From positions 701,000 through 764,999 of the forward strand of contig JADCRB010000102.1 in the NCBI GenBank assembly GCA_021464245.1: a stretch of DNA of 64,000 nucleotides. Reading direction: 5' to 3'. This stretch comes from Carallia brachiata (Eukaryota > Streptophyta > Magnoliopsida > Malpighiales > Rhizophoraceae). This document shows positions 24,093 through 35,787 of this stretch, piece after piece. Under the pieces are notes generated by a model, which saw nothing but the letters and a program-made list of their open reading frames with translations, did no database searches and was not told the origin of the DNA. Both the position numbers and the translations under genes were made by a program. Position 1 is the first letter of the stretch; each line of letters opens with the position of its first letter.

Positions 24093-24890
24093 TATTCAAA
24101 GGCAATAGCAATTTCCTTAAAACAGAAATGGTAATGGACGATTCAGCTTTATTTTACACCAATTTATTTTGATGTTGCAACGAGTATGTGATTTTAGACT
24201 TTTGTTGGACTTCAGTTATATGCTAGGTGACGATAATTTTATCATATTGGTTGGTTCATGCAAATAAAAATTCCTTATAGGAATATTACAAAATTTTGAT
24301 AAAGGCTTACACAATTCCCTTGTGATGTAGGTGATAAATGTATTGCGTTTTGCCGGTTAAATTTCTTCATGACAGGATGTGTTTATCTGCCCATGAGTTG
24401 TTCATTATCTTGGAAACTAAAAATTTCATTGTTGATGATTTTTTAATTTTGATTTTATTCGTTATGCAGGTCTCTGCATTTTTCTGATCTGGCTGGTGGC
24501 TTCCCATATGTAGACTCTTCGAAATATTTCTTCAATGTCATAATAATCCGGACTTAAACCCGGGTTTTGCTACGCAGAATGGGCGGTTGAGTTGAACTGA
24601 TTGCTAGATGGATTTGGAACAACATACTATTTATTACAACAGAGGATTCAATAATTGGGAAAGATGTACTTTAGTGATCAGCATGGTGTCGCAGTTTTGA
24701 TGTTAAAAGTGAAACGATTAAATTTTTCTGTGATATCCCTTTTTTCTAAACAATTTTGTAGCTGTACTTTTATTTGTCTTAGACAGCTAGTTTAAGTTCA
24801 AATTTGTCATGGTACTCGAATCATCTTGTTGTGTGCCGTATGCTGTGCACGGTTGTAAAAAACATTTTCTATTAAATTCTTTTGCCGCCG
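24093..24890 (+). other. SEC24 3'UTR and downstream DNA
   Basis: No coding sequence. An acceptor-like TTATGCAG at about 24463-24470 could mark a 3'UTR intron. No single polyadenylation signal stands out, and the transcript end is not defined. Confidence 0.35.
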
Positions 24891-25023
24891 TAAATTTCTC
24901 TAGCGTTCTTTATAGGATACGTTTTGGTAGATTAGCCCCGTGAAGGCTGAAGCAATGGCTCCATAAGGCGAACAAAGCACTTGTTAGCGGACTGCCTAAC
25001 TTCTCCTTTCCAGAAGAGCAGAA

Positions 25024-25253
25024 TTGGCAGGGTTTGCGACTGGTAGGTGGGATTCGTGGGAAGCTCGCTCCTTTGGGTGGACTAAAATAAATACAGATGG
25101 TGGTGCTCAGGAAAATTTGGGTCAAGCTGGCTATGGCCTGTGGGGTCTACTAGGGGATGATTGTGGAATTTGGCGTAGTGGTTTTATGGCTCCGGCTAGT
25201 GTAATCACTAAGATGGTGGTAGAGTTTTTAGGACGTGAGTCACTAATTTTATA
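25024..25253 (+). pseudogene. LINE RNase H fragment
   Basis: The frame encodes FGWTKINTDGGAQENLGQAG followed by YGLWGLLGDDCGIWRSGF, the opening of the RNase H (RVT_3) domain found at the C-terminus of plant L1-type ORF2 proteins (usual pattern WxKLNTDGA...GGVIRD..G.W..GF). It stops abruptly where a foldback MITE begins at 25254. No upstream RT remains. It is in the opposite orientation to the LINE relic at 12.9-13.6 kb. Confidence 0.75.
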
Positions 25254-25697
25254 AAGGCAAATTTATAAATTTCATCACCATCTTTCGGCTTTTTAAAAAT
25301 TTCATCTACAACGTTTTTTGTTTTGAATTCACCCTCAACGTTTACTCTCCGTCAATTTTTTTTGTCATTTACCGTTAGTTGACTGTTAAGTGTGATATAT
25401 GCAATTAATTAGAGATATATTTAATATTTTTATATAATTGAAAGAAAGAGATTAAAAAAAAGTTATAGGAAATAGATTATCAATTGTAAGGTGATAACAT
25501 ATTGCTGATGCGGGCTATAAATAGGATAATTTATCACTGACTGGACTGTCATGTATCACACTTAACGGTCAACTAACGGAAAAAGGCAAAAAAAATTGAC
25601 GGAGAAAACGTTGAGGGTGAAATTCAAAACAAAAAAACGTTGTGAGTGAAATTTTAAAAAATCAGAAAATAGTATGTGAAATTCATAGATTTGCCTT
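25254..25697. mobile_element. Foldback MITE with ~140-bp inverted arms
   Basis: The left arm starts AAGGCAAATTTATAAATTTCA and the right arm ends TGAAATTCATAGATTTGCCTT. The arms pair over most of their length, including the matching pair TTAGTTGACTGTTAAGTGTGAT and ATCACACTTAACGGTCAACTAA in the interior. A short direct repeat TTATA flanks both sides (25249-25253 and 25698-25702). The AT-rich loop is about 150 bp and there is no coding capacity. Long arms suggest a Mutator-like origin, but the short direct repeat does not prove it. Confidence 0.82.
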
Positions 25698-25702
25698 TTA
25701 TA

Positions 25703-27060
25703 AAACTAAAACATTGTGTCTAAACATTGGCCTAAATGTGTAGGGATTAATTTTGGATTTTAGCTTTATAATAATTATTTATTTGTTGATAATAAAATAT
25801 TTTATAATTTTATAATATCATTTTTGTTATAATTATATTAATAATACTTCTCCGTTGTAATAATCATTATTATTAACAAAATTTTATGTTAACATGTTTA
25901 TTTTGGATTTATATTTATGTTTATTATTATGAAGTATATTATTATTATTATTATTATTATTGTGGTTATCTAATATTTTTAATTTGACATCATATTACCA
26001 TAGTTTGTTGTATTTTATAATTTCTAATTTGATGTTCATAATTCTTTATTTAATAAAATCTCTTATTTTTATCATGATATAAGGATTGTTGTACAATTGA
26101 TATTGATTTTGAATTCAGACAGAAACAAACAAGTACATAAGATTTTGATTTCAATTCTCGAGTAACACTAAGTATATTATGAAACAAGTTATTCTGTTTT
26201 TAATTCTACTTAATTATGATTTTGCCCTAAATTTTATAGAGCGATGGAAGACGAGAGAATGAGAAAGATTAATTAATTAGAAGTGGAAACAATGATTCTG
26301 ATATATGGAGAATCTCATTTTTAAAAACAAGTGAATGTTAATGAAAATTATTTTTGCTAAATATTAAGAATAAGAATCATTTATTCTTGATTTTTATTCT
26401 CATGTAAAATATAGCTAACCAAACATTACATGGTCATTCGATAATGAGTCGACAATTGACTCGATAAAATTTACTTATCGTAGTTAACATTTTATGTTTA
26501 CGAGATAAAGTCAATCAAGTTCAAATAACATTTAATGCTTTTACGACAATCTTATTGATTGAGCTTGAATGATTTTGCCACATAAATGTTAAAAATCTTT
26601 TTGGTTTTTATCACGTGGCATTAAGTGAATTATTAAGCGAATTTCGCTTTATAAGTGTTAAATATTGATTAAGATAAGTGAATTTTTTCATATTAGTATC
26701 GACTTATTATTAAATAATAATAAAATATTATTGACTCATTCGTATAATTTTGTAAAAAGTTGTCGCGTTAGACAATCATTTTGTTAATAACTCATGGAAT
26801 GATTTAAAACTATATGGCCAAGTGCTGCCTCACGCAAGCGACCATTTATTATTAGTCGGCCATCTGGAAGCCCACCAAATGAAAAAAAATCTTTCAAACT
26901 TTTATTTTAAAAACTTAAAATTTAAATTAACATTAAATATATTTAAAATACGTTTAAATACATTAAAAGTTTAATTTTCAGTTACGCATTGGAGCACCGC
27001 ACGGCCATCCCATTATAAACTTACACAAAATACAAAGGGAACTAACACATATTTTAAATA
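25703..27060. other. AT-rich intergenic DNA
   Basis: No gene or domain is visible. It has short ATT/TTA microsatellite runs (about 25940-25965) and dispersed TTATCG and GAATTC motifs around 26440-26700. Confidence 0.5.
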
Positions 27061-27069
27061 TTTTTATAT

Positions 27070-27217
27070 TAAACGGTGTCTTAATTAAAATTAATATTAA
27101 TATTTTTAAAATAAAATTAATAATTTTTAAAATATAAAAATAATAAATATTTTAAAAATTATTAATTTTATTTTAAAAATATTAATTTTAATTTTAATTA
27201 AAATTCCGTTTAAGAGG
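27070..27217. mobile_element. Small hairpin MITE
   Basis: A near-perfect palindrome of about 145 bases. The arm TTAAACGG...TTAATTAAAATTAAT is repeated inversely at the right end, finishing in ATTAATTTTAATT...CCGTTTAA, with almost no loop. Direct repeats at the flanks are not clear. Confidence 0.65.
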
Positions 27218-27338
27218 TCAATACTTGAAATGCCAACAATTTTTTCAAATAAAAAAAAAGGGTAAATCATTATTCAATTTGCTTGGTTCCGCAAGCGGAA
27301 GAAGAAGAATATATCACAACAACCGCCCACCCCCACGG

Positions 27339-27341
<3 letters not shown>

Positions 27342-27373
<32 letters not shown>

Positions 27374-27711
27374 TGGAAAATTCAATTCAACAATCAGCCA
27401 GGCATCTCGTCTCTGACTAGCGCTTGCCTTTTCTTTCTTTGTATATTATATTTTTATTTTGATTATTTCATTTCACATAAATTTTCTCTTTCTTCGTTGT
27501 TCTCTCTTTCTCTTAACAACTCAAAAGTTTCAAGACATCCACCGCTGTGTGGTACGTTTTTATTTATCCATTTTTATATTTTTGGGGAAAATAAAAGAGT
27601 TTTCAAAAGCAAAGAAACGATGATGGCGGATCTCAGTAAGATTAAGATCAGCAGTTAGTTTGTTGATTGTTTGTTTGTTTCAGTGATTTTTTTTTTAAAT
27701 TTTTTTGGCAG
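27342..27711 (+). promoter_or_regulatory. Citrate synthase leader with (CT)n and 5'UTR intron
   Basis: A (CT) run at 27342-27371, a common feature of plant 5'UTRs and core promoters, lies just upstream. A plausible leader intron runs from a GTACGT donor at 27552 to the TTTTTGGCAG acceptor ending at 27711, twelve bases before the ATG. The transcription start is not defined. Confidence 0.55.
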
Positions 27712-27723
27712 TGAGAGGGAGAC

Positions 27724-30700
27724 ATGGTGTTCTTTAGAAGAACCGTTTCTTTGCTTTCTACAAAGCTTCGTTCTCGTGCCGTAAGTCGTGTCATCTTCGT
27801 TCTTTCAGGATAATTGTGAATAAGAACATTTAATAGTTATGCTATTATTGATAGAAGTATATAATAATAATAATAATAATAATATGATTAATTCTATTTA
27901 ATTGGACAGGTTCAGCAGTCTAATCTCAGCAATTCGGTCAGATGGCTTCAAACGCTTACCTCCTCGGATCTCGTAACCTTTCCTTTCTTTCTTTCTTTCT
28001 TTCTCGCTTTTCTTCCTTTTGCGGTCTTTGTTTGTGTTTTTTTTTTTCCTATTCATCTTATGGTTATGTCTGGAAATAGTCGCTTTGGAAAGGCAAAACA
28101 CTGGGTACCCTTTCCAGGCTTCGCAAATGTGGAAGCTTCTCCCTCCCCCCCCCCAATATATTTATGTCAGGAAGGTATTTTTGCAAGAAAAAAAGTTTAT
28201 GGGCATACGATTTTGTCATATGAAATGGTCATATTAGAATAATTAACATATTTTGTGTATTCGCAATGATAAAATGTACCATGAAAAAATTTAACTATTT
28301 TTTTTCTGATTCACACTATTTTTTAGTTGTACATTTTATCATTATAGTTGTACAAAATATGTTGTGGTTCTAATATTACCACAGTATGATAATTGTTTTG
28401 TATGCACATGCAGTGGAACCTTTTTTGCAAAACCAAAGGTAAAGCTGCGTCCTTATCCGGATCCCACGAATATGGGAGTATCAGTGCACGCGGTTGCGTA
28501 TATATATATATATATGTCACGAATGTATTTTGGGGCTGCAAATTGAATGGATGGCTTGGTTCGATAGATAAAGTTTGTCTGAAGTTGTTATAACATAAGG
28601 GGCTTCCTGAGCTCAAATTTTATTGCTAATGAAATCTTAGTTTATTGTTCATTCATATACTTAATGAAGAAGCTGCTTGCTATTTTTTTTTTTTTAACCT
28701 CACATTAAGGCAAGGCAGCTTCTAGTAGTTCATGTTATTGACACATAATGCTGCGTGGAGTTCACAATTTGTATTTTATGCGCTAATTGTTTCCTGATAG
28801 TTCCTTTTATAATAGTCTCTCTTTTTTTTTTTTTTTTTTTTGGGTTTTACCTTTTGGACATATAGGACCTTCATTCCCAACTGAAGGAATTGATCCCAGA
28901 GCAACAGGTACGTATTGTTATGACTTTTTTTTTTTTTTCCTCTCTCCTCCCGGCCACAAAGTGGATGCATTTTGCTGCACATGAAAATAATGTCTTATTA
29001 ACCTTTCTCTCTTGAGGAATGTCTATTTATACAACTTGATTTGTTTGTTATTGTACAAGTTATCAGTTCAACTTAAGGGTGAGAAATGGCTTTTTTTTTC
29101 TTCTTCTTTTTTTCTTCTTTTCCTTAATTGTTGCTGGTTTATCATTATTATCATTTTTACTCCTTGCAGGAGCGATTGAAGAAAATTAAGTCAGAATATG
29201 GGAAAGTTCAGCTGGGAAATATTACGGTGGATATGGTAAATATGAGTGTTTATAGAATAACACTTATGCACTTCTTCTTGTTTCGGTGTCTTTACCTTTA
29301 AGTAAAATTTGAAGTAATAGTTTAGCTTAGTTTGCTGCTGAAGCCATTTACGGTTGCATGTCCCGATATTGTATAATCTAATGTTATTGATAATGTGCCT
29401 TAAAATTGGGAAGGTACTTGGCGGAATGAGAGGAATGACAGGACTATTGTGGGAAACCTCATTGCTTGATCCAGATGAGGTATTACATTCATGAACTCAG
29501 CTATGAAATATTACAAACTAATGTCATTGATGAAAATGAAAAGCTATGTTGATGAAATCTTTTGGGACTGTTAAATAGTTTTACTAGTTATAGAGGTGAA
29601 CGATGGTTTACTGTGTTGTAGGGAATTCGGTTTCGCAGTTTGTCTATACCTGAGTGCCAAAAATTGTTACCAGCTGCAAAACCTGGTGGGGAGCCTTTGC
29701 CTGAGGGTCTTCTCTGGCTTCTTTTGACTGGAAAGGTACTGTGACTATTTGAAACAAGCTATCACAAGTGATTTTCTTGTTGTTTTTTTAGCTTTTTTCC
29801 AAACAGAATTTATCGACTTCTGCTTTCCTTTTTCGAAATTGAGGTACCAAGCAAAGAGCAAGTTGATGCTTTGTCAAAGGAATTATGTGATCGCGCCACG
29901 GTTCCAGGTCTGTGCTTAGGTTCTCTGCTATGTTGTTTATTCTTCTTGTTATAAGGATCCCTTTGAATGCAATTTAACTTTTAAGAGCCTGCGATTCCTC
30001 CGTGTCGACCAACTACATTATAAATTCAATTTTGAGTTGTGCTTTTTATGTGCTTTTTGATTCTTATGTCAATTTTCCTAGGAGTGTTGGTAGTTTACCT
30101 AACCATCTGCCAACATGGAACTAGTCTTTGTCTTTGTCTGTGCTCATGCTATTCAATTGTGCTTGAGGTGATTTTTTTCCTTTTACCTGGTTGCAGATTA
30201 TGTGTATAAGGCCATCGATGCGCTACCTGTCACAGCTCATCCAATGACTCAATTTGGAGCTGGTGTTTTGGCCCTTCAGGTTGATTAATGTTCTTGACTT
30301 ACTGTCTTGACTAAACATATTTCAACTGTGTTTTAAGCTCTCTATGTATATTGTTCTCTTTTTTTATATTCTCAAGCATCATAGCCAATATTATTTGGTT
30401 TGACTGTTAATCTCTTGCTTTGCATCGAGGAGCTTATATGAATCTTGGATTGCCAAATGTGGCCTCTTTAATAATAAGAATCTGCTTTATTGATGTAGTG
30501 TGGCTGAAAATGTTATAAGCTTCCCTACAAGAGGGTGTAATTATTACTGTTGCTTCTATGATATACCAATCAAGTATCTTTTTCAATTTTTTTGTTAGCG
30601 TGTGTTGTCAACGTTACATTTTGTAGGGAGGATAAGTGGAGTGGGAATAAGAAAGGAAGAAATTAAGAGTCTGACTCCTTTTTCTTTTTGCTCGTTCAAC

Positions 30701-32543
30701 TAGGATGGCAGAGAGTAAGAAACCATAAATAAAAGTTTATAAACTATAGAATCTTCAAAATTAAAAATGCATGCAACTGGGAGTCGGATCATAACTGAAA
30801 ATGACTAAGCTGATAAACTTATGTGATTTTTCTAAGTAGCCTATGTATTTAAAACAATATCATGTTTGGAAATTATCCAAAAAAATGTCATCTTCTAGGT
30901 TCTGTAGTATATGATTGATTTTGATAATGAAAAGCAACTGTCATTGACAACTACTCATCGGGGAGCCCTTATTTGGAGAGGCAAACAATTTTTGTTTCAT
31001 CCTCAATGTTCACTAGCAACGAGCTAACTAAACTTTGTAAGAGACACTTTGAATGTGCTAGTTGATATTAGATTATTTCATATGATATGTGTGCAAACTA
31101 CGCTGAAACTCTCTGTGCATCACTTTCAGGTCCAAAGTGAATTCCAGAAAGCATATGACAAGGGGATTCACAAATCAAAGTAAGGGCTTTCAATGGTTTT
31201 GCTCGTATAACTTAGGCTCTATCAGTTTTGGAAGAAACATAACTTGTGACACTTTTAGGTACTGGGAGCCAACATATGAGGATTCACTTAATCTAATTGC
31301 TCGTGTCCCAATAGTTGCAGCATATGTTTATCGAAGGTCAGTGAGCATATTGTAGTCATCCCTTGCACTTTGATTTGGTTGTGCTTGAAGAGTTTGTGCA
31401 TGATTTAATCGAAGAAACAAACCAAATATTAGACTCCTAATAGGTACAGAAACAAGAAATAAAAAAGCTCAGCAGCTGAGAATTCTGATTAACAAGGGAT
31501 ATTCCATGGATGAGACATACTGATAGAATTCTTGTTGCCTGGCTGAGGCAGATTTGAATAGCACATTATTTTCTTTTGATGATTACTGAGGTTATGCTAG
31601 AACAAGTTATTGCTGATAAAGCCTTGAGATTATTTTTTTTTCTAATTATAGTAATTGTAATCGTCTCTAAATTTAGAGGATTTCTTTTGAAACATCTAGT
31701 AGAGCAAACTGAACTTCCTGGTGTGGAACTATTTCGGTGGCGTAGAATTACTTTTTAATTTTCCTTCAAGTAAGAACTAGTGAAAATCAAATGGCTTCTT
31801 GTTTTTCGTTGGTGTCACATGAAAACTGATTCAACAAATATCATTCCCGGAATGACTCATTCTGGTTTTTTTTTTATGTTTTTCTTTGATAAATACTTCC
31901 AATAGAGCTGTTGTCGAGTGGGTAAGGCAGGTTTTGAATTAGTGTCACTTTACAAAGCTGGGTGCAAGCAGTTTCTGGAGTTCCCAATTTATGCATAATC
32001 ATCTCTACTTAAGGCTACTTTCTTACCCAAATATGCTTTTACATCTTCTCTCTCTCTGTCTCTTCTCTCTCTGTCCTCCCAAACACACACAAATAACTGG
32101 TTTGTTAGCTTTTTGTTCATGATTAAGGTGCATGTCCGACTTGCTCATGAAATCTTTTCTGGCAATTGGATGTTTGCTGTGATTTTGAAGGATATACAAA
32201 GATGGAAAAATTATTCCCATTGATGAATCTCTGGATTATGGTGCAAATTTCTCACATATGTTGGGATTTGATAGTCCTCAGATGCAAGAGCTTATGAGGC
32301 TCTACGTGACAATCCACAGGTCTTTATATCTCTCTTAGACACATTATGTTATGATAGGAGTTAGCTGCAATAGCATCTATACCATTGCACTTGGAGGGAT
32401 AAATTTCTCATCTAAATACCTTCTTATCCTCAAATATGTTGCAGTGACCATGAAGGTGGAAATGTCAGTGCTCATGCCGGCCACTTGGTGAGTTACTCAT
32501 GTTTGGAGAACTGAAGGCATTATATACTCTCTCTCTCTCTCTC

Positions 32544-32587
<44 letters not shown>

Positions 32588-33956
32588 CAAGAGAGAATGA
32601 TGGTGTTTTGTGAGACTAAATGCAGATACATATGTCCTCTTGTGACAAATCTCATGCCATGTTCAGGTGGCGAGTGCACTTTCAGATCCTTATCTTTCAT
32701 TTGCAGCTGCATTGAATGGTTTGGCTGGGCCACTTCATGGCTTGGCTAATCAGGTAATATAATGTCTTACCTGTATTCTTCCAACTCTGTCCCTCCCTCT
32801 CTCTCCCATTCCCTGCTTCTCCTTTTTCTGTGTTTTTTTTTTTTTTCCTTTTTTTTAATTATCTCATGTCTTGTCTGCATTCCCCAATATTGTACTGGCA
32901 GGAGGTTCTGCTTTGGATCAAGACTGTGGTAGAGGAGTGTGGAGAGAACATAACCACAGAACAACTAAAAGACTATGTCTGGAAAACATTAAATAGTGGA
33001 AAGGTAAATATGTTGGATGGCTGCTATTCAATGATCACTTTTTGTGTGTATCTGTTGTTATCACTAGTTTTTACTATTCTTGATTTGACTTCGTGCCTGC
33101 TGGCTCTCATTCCTCACCAACCTCCTGCACCACCCAAAAAAAAAAAAACATAAATTGCAGGTTGTTCCTGGATTCGGGCATGGAGTGTTGCGTAAAACTG
33201 ATCCAAGATATATGTGTCAGAGAGAGTTTGCATTGAAGCATTTGCCTGATGATCCGCTTTTCCAGCTGGTTGTTACTATTCCCTGAGTAGAGAACATTTT
33301 TCAGCTTTGCCTTTAGTTGATACATGCTGTTTATTGCTCTAAATATTAATTACTTCCAACGTCAACAGGTCTCTAAGCTTTATGAAGTTGTGCCTCCAAT
33401 TCTTACTGAGCTGGGCAAAGTAAGTTGCTCATCTTTTTTAAGTTGCACTGTTGCAGAGATGCTAATAACTGCCCTTGGAAGTTTGTTCCATTAGGTCCAG
33501 TCCAAACTAGAGTTCAGACTGGTTTCTAATGCTGATATTCTGATCTTGTAGGTCAAGAATCCCTGGCCGAATGTTGATGCTCACAGTGGGGTGTTGCTGA
33601 ACTACTATGGTTTAACTGAAGCTAGGTATTTTGTCTACAATTGATCCCATAGCTTCACATTGTTAGAGCCAGTCTATTATTTGAAAGAAAGATGACATTC
33701 TTCCGATTTACTTGTGGACAGATACTTCACAGTTCTTTTCGGTGTTCAAGGAGTATTGGCATTTGTTCTCAGGTTTGTTCTGTTGTCATTCTTTATTTAT
33801 TTCTTTTTGTTCATCTCTGGGTTATGATGCAACAACATGAACCTTTTTTCGATTCAGTTGATATGGGACCGAGCTCTTGGTTTGCCGATTGAGAGGCCGA
33901 AAAGTGTTACAATGGAGTGGCTTGAGAATTACTGCAAGAAAGCATCTTCGTCCTGA
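27724..33956 (+). CDS. CSY4: Citrate synthase, mitochondrial
   Basis: Condenses oxaloacetate with acetyl-CoA to citrate in the mitochondrial matrix. Coding exons: 27724-27780, 27910-27972, 28866-28907, 29170-29235, 29414-29479, 29622-29735, 29844-29907, 30197-30279, 31130-31179, 31259-31336, 32191-32319, 32445-32487, 32667-32753, 32902-33003, 33161-33268, 33369-33419, 33552-33625, 33722-33772, 33858-33956. The Arg/Ser-rich, acid-poor start ([19 protein letters not shown]) is a mitochondrial presequence. Active-site regions are visible: [12 protein letters not shown], the signature [14 protein letters not shown], and the Asp in [11 protein letters not shown]. One T is missing at 33745-33746 (needed for [11 protein letters not shown]); with it the frame is 1428 bases, 475 aa, matching Arabidopsis CSY4 (about 474 aa). 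The protein is otherwise intact, so a sequence error is likelier than gene loss. Confidence 0.96.
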
Positions 33957-34602
33957 GAAATTAGTGGAGTGGCTTGACATTTAACTTCCATAATAATAGC
34001 TCCAAATAGCCTCTGTGTTGGGCAGACTAGTGGTGTGAAGTTGCGAATTTCAGTAATGTAGTGAAATTGGGGGCATCTTAACTATTGTTGTTGAGTTTTC
34101 TTTGGCAAAATTTTGAGGCCAGGTCGTTGGGTCAATTGCGGTTACACGGTCCAATTGAGCCATTTAAATAATAAAGTACTCTTTGTTGAGTCAGTTTGGT
34201 GGCATGCAGCTCTCTGTGGTAGTGGGATCTATGCTGTCAATTTTGGCTACTGCTGGTATCGTTAATGCTCAATTTGTGCAACAATTTATAGTCTTGGTTC
34301 ATGTTTAAGAGTATTGTAATCATGTTGCTTGGTTATTCGCATAGCTATTTGCCACCATTTTTGTTCTGTTCTAGGCTTCAACCGTGGATTCATTTGTAGA
34401 ATTGCATTTTATTGTTGGAACTTTATTGTTGGCTGGTTTGCATTCGTCTAGGAACATTTAGATTCTTCTTTTTTTTTGTATTATGCAAACGAAAATTTGG
34501 GGATAAGCGCTCGGCATGTCCTAAATTTTTGAAAATTTTTGCAATTGATTCATTAATGTTTTTGAGTTTTCAAATCAATTGTAAATTTTTTAATTTTCAT
34601 TC

Positions 34603-34637
<35 letters not shown>

Positions 34638-35640
34638 ACAAAAATAGGTCAAACTATTGGATAAAGAATTTGATTTAATAAAGACTGTATGAAAAGCATC
34701 CAAAATATGCTTTAACCTTAAGTTTGTTGTTCAAATAATATTGGTAGCATGTTATAAGTGAAAGGTCAATCGTTATTTATTTCTAATTAGTTGGTTTAGA
34801 TTTTGAAATTAAAAAAAAAAAAAAAAGGTCTCTATCAAGTCAAACTACTTATTTAAAGGTTGACTACTTTTATTCTAAAAAATGAATTTACATGCAAAAT
34901 AAAATAAATGATTAAGATTAGTTTGAAAATTTAAAACTATTTAGAATTTAATTATAAAAATTCTTATAAATTTAGCAAATTGAGAAGGCTTATCGTAAAA
35001 AATTTGTGTTTAGCCATTTTGTGGAAAGGTTTCTTCATCTTTCCCCAAGTCTATATATATATATATATATATAAGATTAAAGGATTATATACATTTTAAC
35101 TTTTTTTTTTTTTATAGTTGCTCACATGTTACATATATCGATTAATTATCAAAAAGTTGAAAGTCAAATATATTATAAATTTGTTATAAGTGTTAATGTG
35201 TTAATTTTTAACTTATGATTATAAAAGAGAAAATAAAAAATAATTGTCTATAACAAACTCTAAAATTAAATCTTTTCAACATAAGTAAAAACATAATTTT
35301 CTTACTTTACAATCATGTCTAATTATACTTGACCGCTAAGGGGTATGTATCATATATATATTTTTTTTGGAACTAAGGGGTATGTATCTTTTTTTTTTTT
35401 TTTTGACATAATGTATCTTATTATTGCATAAGACAAACGGAAATAGAATGAAAGAATTCCCTTTATAAGTTTATTATAATCTTTTCGATGTGGGTGTATT
35501 AATTAATTAATTAATTGAGAACAATTGTGGGTGTAACCGTAAAGAAGGCGGATATTAAGATTTACGAGTGAGAGCATCATAAAAATAAAATAAAATAAAA
35601 TAAAATAAAATAACGCAGCGTTTTAAAATATGTTAATTTT
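33957..35640. other. Citrate synthase 3' flank and AT-rich intergenic DNA
   Basis: The 3'UTR probably extends to about 34350. Beyond it are (TA) microsatellites (34604-34635 and 35050-35072), A/T homopolymer runs, an AAAAT run near 35580-35612 and one copy of a repeat shared with 40519-40685. No gene was seen. Confidence 0.5.
35111..35290. repeat. Dispersed repeat, copy 1 (pairs with 40519-40685)
   Basis: The order TATAGTTGCT, a GTTACATAT/GTGGCAGATAT block, ATTGATT..TTGTCA-like then TCAAAAA, AAAGTCAAATAT, and GAAA(A/G)TAAAAAATAA(T/C)TG is shared, in the same orientation, with a second copy 5.4 kb to the right. The copies flank the two small genes between 35.8 and 40.3 kb. The family is unknown. 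Confidence 0.5.
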
Positions 35641-35787
35641 GCGATACGATGACGTTTTATCGGCATTAGAGGTGAGCACAATCGCCATTGGGTGAAATGA
35701 AGGCCCGCAGAGCCATTCGCCGTGGCCGGTGTCTCCGAACCAGATATTTTCCAAAGAAGAGGAGCAGAAGGAGGAGGGGGATCAGAA

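Noticed and set aside
31906..31990. tRNA-like start (GTTGTCGAGTGGGTAAGGC) in a citrate synthase intron
   Set aside because: Only an A-box-like stretch is present; no cloverleaf or B box could be drawn. At most a worn SINE head.
32548..32733. Frame with a Cys-Val repeat tail
   Set aside because: Translation of the (CA)n microsatellite in a citrate synthase intron.
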